Source: Amyelois transitella
Taxonomy: Eukaryota > Arthropoda > Insecta > Lepidoptera > Pyralidae
DNA length: 64,000 bases
Assembly (NCBI RefSeq): GCF_032362555.1
Contig: NC_083520.1
Location: 1,364,001 to 1,428,000, forward strand
Direction of reading: 5' to 3'
Position 1 is the first letter of the stretch. Every line of letters begins with the position of its first letter. Positions 55,553 to 64,000 of this stretch are shown here, piece by piece. Position numbers and translations under genes: made by a program. Below the pieces are notes generated by a model. It saw nothing but the letters and a program-made list of their open reading frames with translations, had not been told where the DNA came from and did not search any database.

Positions 55553-57863
55553 TTATGACCACGGCCATTTTGCAAAAAGCGAAGGAACAAAGAAGTCAAT
55601 TGTACCTTTTCATAAGATACACCGTATGATTATCTATGAGAGGACACAACAGTTAAAATTTAATATATGAGGTTACTACATATATATGTATAATTAAAAC
55701 AGTTAGAACTATAATATATAATTACATAAGGCTTAGGTATTGAGTCTTTTTGGGCTTTCACAAAAGATTACATATTTGCACATATAATTTTCATTCATTT
55801 CAAATATGCAGATTATGCAAAAAAAAACCAGTAGGTATGATAATTTTAATGATACATGATCGTTGCATAATAATATGTGTTAATTAAATATGGTTTGTAC
55901 TGAATTTTCATTATTACGTAACATAATATAGACGAGGCCTTCAAATTATTCAAAGTTGAAAAAAAAAGATTCAATTCATACGATTATAAGTACTTATTGG
56001 AAAATAAATATAGTCCCTATCTAAATTGGCAGAGAAGCTATTTGAGGAAATTAACAAATTTTTAACTAACTTACTTACTAGAACTCTATTCAAAGTTCGG
56101 GTTGCGTCGTCAGCTGGAGCGTAGCCCGAGATGCGCCTATGACTAAACTTCATTACGCAGAATTAGTAATTGTAAAACCATTTCAAATTCCCTATTGTTA
56201 TTGTAACTTTTTTTATCGCCAGCCAGTACTTATCGCAAGCTTTTGTACCTAAGGCAATAAAAAAAAATCTTATTTGAAAATTCCATTCGACAATTTTTTC
56301 CGGCTACCAATTAAGATTATTTTCGTATTATGAAAAAAAAAGATGACATTCCTCATTCAAAATTTCATATCGTTGTAGGTAAAAAAGATGTAACAAATTC
56401 CCGCCACCCTTTATTTTCACGACGTGGCATGCCGGCTAGGCACTGCGTCACAGCCTGTTGATAGCTACAAGAGCGCGCAGGCCCCGATCGATAGCCGGCA
56501 CCGCCGCCGAGGTATATGACATAGTACTTGTAACTTGTACCACAGGATATATAACACTAGACGTACTTGTTTACAGTTCAAAACACAACCTATCTTCTTC
56601 TGAATATACTATGTGTAAAAGGGGACTCACAGATTGACTGATATACAACATACTGTCGTTTGATAATTCTAAATTATTTATTATGCATAGACTCTTGAAA
56701 GAATATTGTCTACAGAACAAAGAAAACTGAATCTGTTTAAAAGAAACAAAGACAATTATATGATTTTTAGTTTAGTGCAGTTGATATATTTTATAAATGG
56801 TAATGGTAGACCCGCAGAACAAACACAACATTACAAAACCATAAAGTAGTACCAATAAAGAAAGCCATGAAAATGCTCATAAAAGTGACATTAATGACGC
56901 TTACATGAATCTTCTATTGAGGGGCAAGGAATTGGCACGCATCCATATAAAACGGTGCTTCAACACATCTATAATACATTAAAGTTTACACGAGTTTGTA
57001 AACGGTATGAACTAGATGTTGAACGGATTTAAGAAGGTCTATATTCGAGAAATATCAAAACGTTATTCACTTTTGATATTTGGCAACATGGCAAGGCTTC
57101 GATTATTCGATATGAAAATTCGTTTATTCAAAGCTCCGAATAAGATAATTACGGTCTCTAAGTGATGATTTGTAAAAATATCTGACAAAACTTATAGAAC
57201 ACCAATCTGTTATGGGGTTTATTTATAATACGGTATGTTGAATGAACTTTGTACGAGAAAGTATTAGGACATTACAACAAGCTCCTTGCTCTTAAGTAAA
57301 TTTTTATTCATGATCTTTCTATATAAGATTTTACATTTTTCAATTGGAGTCTTAATTTAAAAATACACAAATGACAGAAGTATATGAAATGTAGTTTTCA
57401 AGGAAAACGGAGAAAATGAATTAGTTGGAAAGAGTAAAGAAAAAAAAGAAAAAGACTAATCGTTGAATAATCGAAAGAAAATTGCGGTGTGACAATAATC
57501 GGTCATTTGATCCGACATGACATCAAAACTATTCCGAAATAGATGAGCCTTGTTTACAAACATTATCTAATCAAACGTCCGATACCACAATTTCCATGTA
57601 ATCTATTATGTAACCGTTAACCATAGACTGTAACACGACACTGGATGACTCACATAACATAATGGCAAGTATTAACCTTGAGAAATCACACATCGCAGAC
57701 GACCACAATATCGCCAAGGCCAACAGGATTCCAATTTTTACTTCTCACTTTTTATATGTTGATGTCACGGTGGCATCTTAAGCTACAGATTTCATTATAC
57801 AATTTATAGAACAAGTAGTATCACCATTTCGCACGAATCAGCGTCAAGCAGATTATAAGTTAA
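55553..57863. other. SamDC upstream region, no gene recognised
   Basis: AT-rich. A short GC-richer stretch at about 56420-56520 (GTGGCATGCCGGCTAGGCAC, CGATCGATAGCCGGCACCGC) could be regulatory but has no recognisable motif set. Confidence 0.35.
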
Positions 57864-57990
57864 CTAGCTGTGCCCGCGTCTTCGTCCGCGTGGAATAGTT
57901 GTTTTGGGCATCATTCAAGCCCTCAAGGATGAATAATTATTCATCCCCCATTTTATTCACATTTGCCATTATTTCTTCGCTCCAAATTAA
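57864..57990 (-). mobile_element. Helitron-like repeat, family E, truncated
   Basis: ACTAGCTGTGCCCGCGTCTT through ATTTCTTCGCTCC. Confidence 0.5.
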
Positions 57991-58795
57991 ATTTAATTGT
58001 AATAAAATAAAATTTGCAGCTTCACATATCCCAATGTAAGTCTGTAAATTCCTTTATATTGTAAGTTTTTGACCTACTTCCCGTTGTTCAATTGAACTGC
58101 GTGTAGGATGAATGCCAATGGAATTGTATAAGTCATATACCTAATGAAAGATGGTAAATAAATAAAATGCTTTGTCCTCCGAGTTGTTTATGGTAAAAAA
58201 AAAGTTCTGTTTTGTTTCAATATTTGTCAATTTAAGAGTGTTAGTTTGAATAGCTGCATTTGATTGGTCCATGTGATCAATCAGTGGCCAATAAAGATGC
58301 GTTTAAACTTTTCATTGACATTGATGAACAAATTGATCTGGCTTTGTTTGTGGTAATTATGCTGACTACATTGATTTGCTTTTTTTATCTTTATCAAGGA
58401 TTTAAAAATCAGTTTTAAAAAAAGATATCAATTCACAGATTTGTATTTTTTCCCCTCATGAGTTTGGACGTTTCTTTCTTTGAATAGTCACGAGGTTACT
58501 CAATTTTAATCAAGTCAAGGTCAGATGAGTCTGTCGTTTTTGATAAATTATTAAAACCATTGACATCTAGTAAGGCAATTGCAAATTAGGAAGAACTCCT
58601 TATCTTATAGTTGGATCTATTTCAGTCAATCCCTGTTCCTGCTTCCTCCACAATGAAATTAAAAATAGCAAAATATTCAGCACGTTAATAACGTTACCTT
58701 AAACGTGAGCCTTGAAAATCAGCTTACAACCGCTTTAAACTGGTTCAATCAAGCCAATCTTTTTAAATCAAGAGCATAACAAGAATAAAAACTTA

Positions 58796-58841
58796 CATTG
58801 ACATAGACATGATGTCGGGCGAGAAGTGTCTTCGTCAGTGA
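58796..58841 (-). other. Possible 5' non-coding exon (weak)
   Basis: On the minus strand, ATCATGTCTATGTCAAT is followed by a good donor (GTAAGTTTTT). No convincing acceptor and no SamDC beta-chain sequence. Recorded because it is the best minus-strand donor noticed upstream of SamDC. Confidence 0.2.
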
Positions 58842-59366
58842 AAACAAAAAAACAATTTCACAATCAAAAACAATATTTCTATATCAAATAGACGCCATTA
58901 CAACAAATGAAGTACTCATCAAAATTTTAGATTGCCCTGCAGATCCTGTCTACATATTTTTAAAGTCTATGTTGCCAGACCAAATTGACCACTGAACTAT
59001 GGCGTGATGTCATCTCAAACGATTAGTTTATTTATATTTATTCGCGTTGAATTGGGACCAATCATGTATAACACAAATGTATAAAAATATCCTACTTTAT
59101 AATTTTGATAAAACCATTAAGCAAAAGGACACTCCTTTGCCGTTTAAAGTGATATTCACCGAAGAGAATTCACAAACAGTGAGTACCTGTAATAGACCAT
59201 TTGTTTCATATACGTGTCGCTATTTACTTTTATTGGTCTTGCCAAAAAAAAAAAAAACAGTTGGCCCCAAATATCAGTAACAATAACAAGTAAGTAAGAA
59301 AGTAAAAAACTTTTTGGTGCACCAAAAAAAAAACGGAACAACGCAAGGAGTTCTATTAGCCACACT

Positions 59367-59585
59367 TCTTCCTCCTAACTTTAGTCCCGGTTGTATCCTC
59401 ATCTCTCTGAAGAGTAGCCCTGGGTATGCCTTTCATCATGCAATCTGGATTGGGTGAGTCAGGTTTTTACGCGAAGCGGCTCCCATCTCACCTCCGCAAC
59501 CTTTGCAGGTAAACCAAACCCGTATTGGATCGATCATGGTTACACATCCAGTTGCCTGAATATGCAGGTTTCTAGAAACCACACA
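59367..59585 (+). repeat. Dispersed repeat, family B
   Basis: CTTTAGTCCCGGTTGTATCC through CCAGTTGCCTGAATATGC. Confidence 0.55.
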
Positions 59586-62500
59586 TATGCACCAAATTTC
59601 CTATAGCAGTTTAGTACTGCACCATCTTAGTGCAGTGCGCATGCGCCAGGCCTACCTTGACCTTACCCGCGCCAGACCCCCTCCACCATAGGCTGAAGAC
59701 TTGCGAGGCGTATAAGGAGACAACTTGGTAAATTAAGACGATGTACAGGGAAAAGTTATTTTTAATTTCATTGTACAAACTAAAAGGTGTAATAGCACAA
59801 TCCTAGAGGCATTATGTATCATTCAAATAGATGGTATGAGTTTTATTTTTAATGAGATATAAATTACACAAAATCAAAACTAGACTAGTTTAAACGAAGG
59901 ACTGACTTTAGCTCTCGCAATGCGTACGAAATCGCCTAGAACTAAGGAATTATAAACCGGAAGGAAGAAGAGGAGGCTTTTGCTCGGCAGTTGGACAGTG
60001 GGCCATGGATGGCTAAATAAAACAATAACAATTCACCAATATACAATATATCCTTTTGAATGAGTCCATCGAGTTCAGAAAGGTAAATAACGCGAACATA
60101 ATATTGATATTAAGTTACGTAATGTCGCCATTAATTCCGTCTTAATTGAGTGGTGGGGATCAGAGATGGCGGGAAATGACGACGTGGCAAATCTTAAGAG
60201 CATTTCAAGATTTTATGGTAAAAGGAATTCCGACAGAGCAATTTCTTTATTTAGTTTTTTTTTAGAAATATGAGACTGCCAGTAGTCTTCATATATACCT
60301 TATTACGTTCATTATTTGACAAAAAATTGATATTTGTGTTCATAAAATTCTATTTTTCTTTGCAGATAATCTATATCCCTTGCAGAGTAGACAGAGCCAA
60401 CAGTCTCGAAAAGACAGAAAGGCCACGTTAAGGTGTATGTATCTGATGGATTATGGAATTAAGACTCAAATAATTTTTGATTGAAAAACGTTACTTTTAA
60501 AGATATGACTATGTAGTGCTCTTGTCATTTTTATTTCATCATCATCATTATGAGATAATCATCTAATACAAAAGCTTATCTATGAAACAGAAGATCACTT
60601 TTAAATATGACATGATAAGAAACTAACACCAACTCTCCAGGAAGGTGAGGATGTAACAGGGAGTGAAGCCAGGAGGAAAAAGTTAAGAAACTAACATTGC
60701 TCAAAACATTCATATCGTCTTCTCTTGTTTTTTTCATCTTAATCTATTTCTATCGCCATAAATTTTATTTTCGCTTAGCATCATATACAAACAAACTGTG
60801 GTCGCATAAAAATAATATATAATATAAAACAGAGTCTGCCCGCCCACTCAGCGAAACTAGGCAACAACAAATATCCCGAAATAGCCCGCCGCCTACCTAA
60901 CGAAGCGCCGTTTTTATATCATCCAGATAAACAAATCGATGCCCCGGGACTGGGGTTATGTCTCATGCGTACAGGATCTTCTTTATTCAAATTGCGACAA
61001 TCTGTACTCTTCTTATTCTTTCTTAACTAAACTACCATCAAAGGTGTTCCAGTGTTGAAACATTTAGATATTAATTCTTCAACAATGTTTTATTACTTTT
61101 GTTCCGTGCCTATAAATAATTAGCTACGATTTTATAAATTAATGGCTTCTAAAATATAGTCAGTATTTCAACTGTGTTTGTTTATAGCTACACAGTGTTG
61201 AAGACTGCCTTTTCCGCATCGAGACAAAATGAATGTGTCTTCATTTTTAATTTCTTCAAAGCCTGTGTCAAAGTGTCATCGGAGTATCGAAAACATTAAA
61301 TGAGAAATTAGTGAAATTAACGACGCCGATGGAAATTTTTTGCATAGTATACTTATAATTTTTAATTAACTAAAACCAGAGGATACCACTGTGCTTATAG
61401 AATAAAGAGTTACTAAGGGAATAGAACAGCGAGATATTATTAGTGATAACATGCCTTTATACCTTATTCAGAAGGGTTCACATCAAAAGCCGAACTCGGG
61501 ACTGTACACGAAACGAAGCCATCATTGCAACGGAAAGAAAAGGGAATGTACTACAACAAGATGAGAGAGGCGATTTGCCATTGACCCAAAAAGAAAAAAA
61601 AACTTGACTAAATTAATGTAATAGGCATCACAGAGACGCGTGATTGTAAGAAATAAGAAACACCACAAATAGAACAAGGCCATTTTTTACGAGTTACTTT
61701 GACGCCGCAGCTAAATATTGTTTTAAGGAGTTATGGCACTGCTCTAGACTTTTATTTCGGTTAAGCAATTAAGATTACAATACAACGCTTTGGCAGCACA
61801 AAACATGTTAGCTTGTGATTGTCACATCTCGTGAATTTTAATTTAAAGAATTTTGGATATTTAAAAGTTAATAGGCCAGTCACCATAATTACAATAATTC
61901 ATCTAGTGGGTCTCGTTTGTAAACCACTGCATTTTGCAAGAAAACTGGATTCATTTAAATTTTGCTAACTTCTGTACCTCAACAACAAGGCCTTGGAGAA
62001 GAGTATACTTGGTCAAATTAAAACTTTACTACTTTTCATTAAAAAAGTTGATGCTACCAAATTTTCCAGGGCAGCAACTTGATTCCAACTGCTGTCCTGC
62101 AATTTAGGGTAAAGTAAAGAAAGTAGATGCAAGTTATGTGACGACAATAAGTAAAATACGTCAAAATGTATTCAATTTTGAAAATAAATCTATAAAAAAA
62201 AATCAAACGTATGAATATAGTCGGAGTTCTTTTGGTAAATACTCATAACCATAAAGACACAAGGCACGTATGGTACGTGCGGGATAAGTGTTCAATGTGG
62301 TTTGTTGTGCTACATACAGAATGTTGCTTTACAACTCCAATCTTACAATACAATGCTCTGTTGCAATAATACACATCGGAAATACGATTATACGCGACAC
62401 AGTCACTTTCAACAGTACATCCAATAACATTTTATACAAGCGATAAAGTATCAACAGGCATTTGTATCGCAATCGTATGTGCGCATGGCTATAAATGTTT

Positions 62501-64000
62501 AAGATTACATTATTTCACGTCTTGTAACAATGTAAGTATGACTAGCAACATTGAAGCAACCTATAAACAATGCATTTGCTTTTGCAGGCGTTGGTTCCTG
62601 CTCAATAAAAATATATACACCATCTCTTTATTTGTAGACAGACGCTGTTTCTGCGTCAACAGAAAAATGTCAAATAGTCGAATTCGCTGGGAATACGCAG
62701 TAATATTTCATGTGGACATTAGATTTGGCAGAGACAGGCGGTTTTCGGTCAATTGTATAAATAAATAGGTATAAAATAATAGCAAAGAGTCATCTTGAAT
62801 ATCGCGTTGGTTAAATATTTAATAGTAAGCTATATCTTTAGCAATTTCAATCTAAATGCGTTTATCACTCATATTAATAGTTTAACCACAGTGTTTTAAT
62901 AATACTAGACAAACATCAATAAAATTTATTTATATCCCTACTAATTTTGCCGATCAAAAATTGAAATGTTCGCTTCGCTTTTTGCTTGCAAACATCAGGA
63001 AACCAGATTGCCAAACTTGTGTTGCAACATGCAACTGTACAATTTGGGACCAATTTCGGATAAAAATTCCGAACAACCGCTGCTCTGCACCGACTGGTTA
63101 TTGGTATTTTCTCAGTAACAGATAAAAGTAATTACATATTTCCAATATTTTCAAATTACAAGCTTTACGCTTGAAAAACTATAAAGAAATCGCAATATTT
63201 TGTCTCAACACGTCAATATATCTTCAGGCCATTTGGGATATGCTTTGATTTGGTAAACCTGCAATTACCATCCTATCGATTGTTTTCAGCTAAAATGTAT
63301 TGTTACTGTTACCACTATAATGGGTACTAACCATAAAATTACACGATTAATTTACATAATATTGATACATGGTGACGTCAACCTCGTAAAGATCTTGGGA
63401 TAAAGAGATGTTTACTGTTCTAGTAAGAATTTTCCATGAGTTCAAGTTGAAAGCAGATCAATAGAGGTGGCATGTACTTAATTATGATCATAAACAGGAC
63501 ATTTACAGTTATTTACACTGAATCATGATTCTGCTAAATTCAGTATCACATACCATTATTGTAAAATATTCCACAACAGTGACTGAATGCCGTATACGGG
63601 GCAGTTTGGAGAGGAATGTCGAAAAGTTGACAAAAATCTTGGCAGCTCTAGATGGAATGAGAGACCACACATCAGCAAGATCAAAGCAAGATATAAGCAG
63701 ACACTCTTAGGAGCAGACATTTTAATTCAGCTAGTTTTAGACCGTCGATAAAATATATATGAAGTGGACATTTGATCAGTATAAGAACTTCTTGAAAGAT
63801 GAGATAAACAAACACACAATTTCCGATTATCCGCGCCAGGACCAGCTTTCACTATCGTCCTGGCGAACAGCCAGATACGTCACGGCGCGTACATCACGTA
63901 TCTAGCGAACGTAACGCGCACGTAACACGTTGGCTGAAGTTACCAGACGATACGGACAACGCTCTTTCAAGATCACGGACCATTTTAATGGATGATATAG
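59586..64000. other. Distal region, no gene recognised
   Basis: A SINE-A remnant (60366-60475, minus), a family B piece (60625-60685, minus) and a family-G-like tail (about 62100-62200). The rest is AT-rich with no exon supported on either strand. A GC-richer patch at 63830-63960 might be the edge of something beyond the window. Confidence 0.4.

Noticed and set aside
62538..62768. 76-codon ORF in the distal region
   Set aside because: No recognisable domain and unremarkable composition for chance ORFs in this AT-rich DNA.

Overview
This window looks like nuclear DNA of a moth or butterfly. The reasons are intron-rich animal genes, an AT-rich background, dense (CATA)n-tailed short repeats, a tRNA-derived SINE, and Helitron-like repeats ending in CAGCTAGT with the GCGGACGAAGTCGCG-type hairpin that is typical of Lepidoptera. 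No species can be named from the sequence alone.

Four protein-coding genes can be built by hand. Three are paralogous amidase-signature hydrolases of the fatty-acid amide hydrolase 2 (FAAH2) type. Copy 1 is on the minus strand (516-10331), copy 2 on the plus strand (16580-27051) and copy 3 on the plus strand (30202-41638). Copies 1 and 2 are divergent; copies 2 and 3 are in tandem. All three have eleven coding exons with the same intron positions and phases, an N-terminal membrane-anchor helix, and the Lys / cis-Ser / Ser catalytic triad at the spacing of the family (75 and 24 residues). The fourth gene, on the minus strand (43704-50064), is S-adenosylmethionine decarboxylase (SamDC/AMD), the polyamine-pathway enzyme. 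Its whole alpha chain, from the Glu/Ser self-cleavage site to the stop, is here. Its beta-chain exons were not found and probably lie beyond 64000. Copy 3 and SamDC converge tail to tail, with poly(A) signals about 190 bp apart.

The rest is introns and intergenic DNA packed with repeats. Labels used in this report are: SINE-A (about 255 bp, head TGCCGTGTGGTTCCCGGCAC, tail (ATGT)n, about 50 copies or fragments); tRNA-SINE (Pol III A/B boxes); the 3' ends of an RTE-like LINE; Helitron-like families D, E and F; dispersed families B, C and G; MITE-H (TIR element, two copies); a BEL/Pao relic; and a 1.87 kb element with 450 bp inverted repeats carrying a broken SWIM zinc-finger ORF.

The most notable signals are at the gene/repeat interface. 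Two LINE insertions each duplicated a 5' splice site (copy 1 exon 6, copy 3 exon 5). A six-unit array of duplicated 3' splice sites precedes exon 10 of copy 2, and one upstream unit is in phase and open. Copy 3 holds a second, decayed exon 6. Copy 2 has a possible upstream micro-exon that adds an in-frame basic N-terminus. SamDC contains a broken duplicate of its processing-site exon next to the long-TIR element. SINE-A shares its 3' end with the RTE-like LINE, so that LINE is its likely mobilising partner. From 50 to 64 kb no coding exon was recognised.
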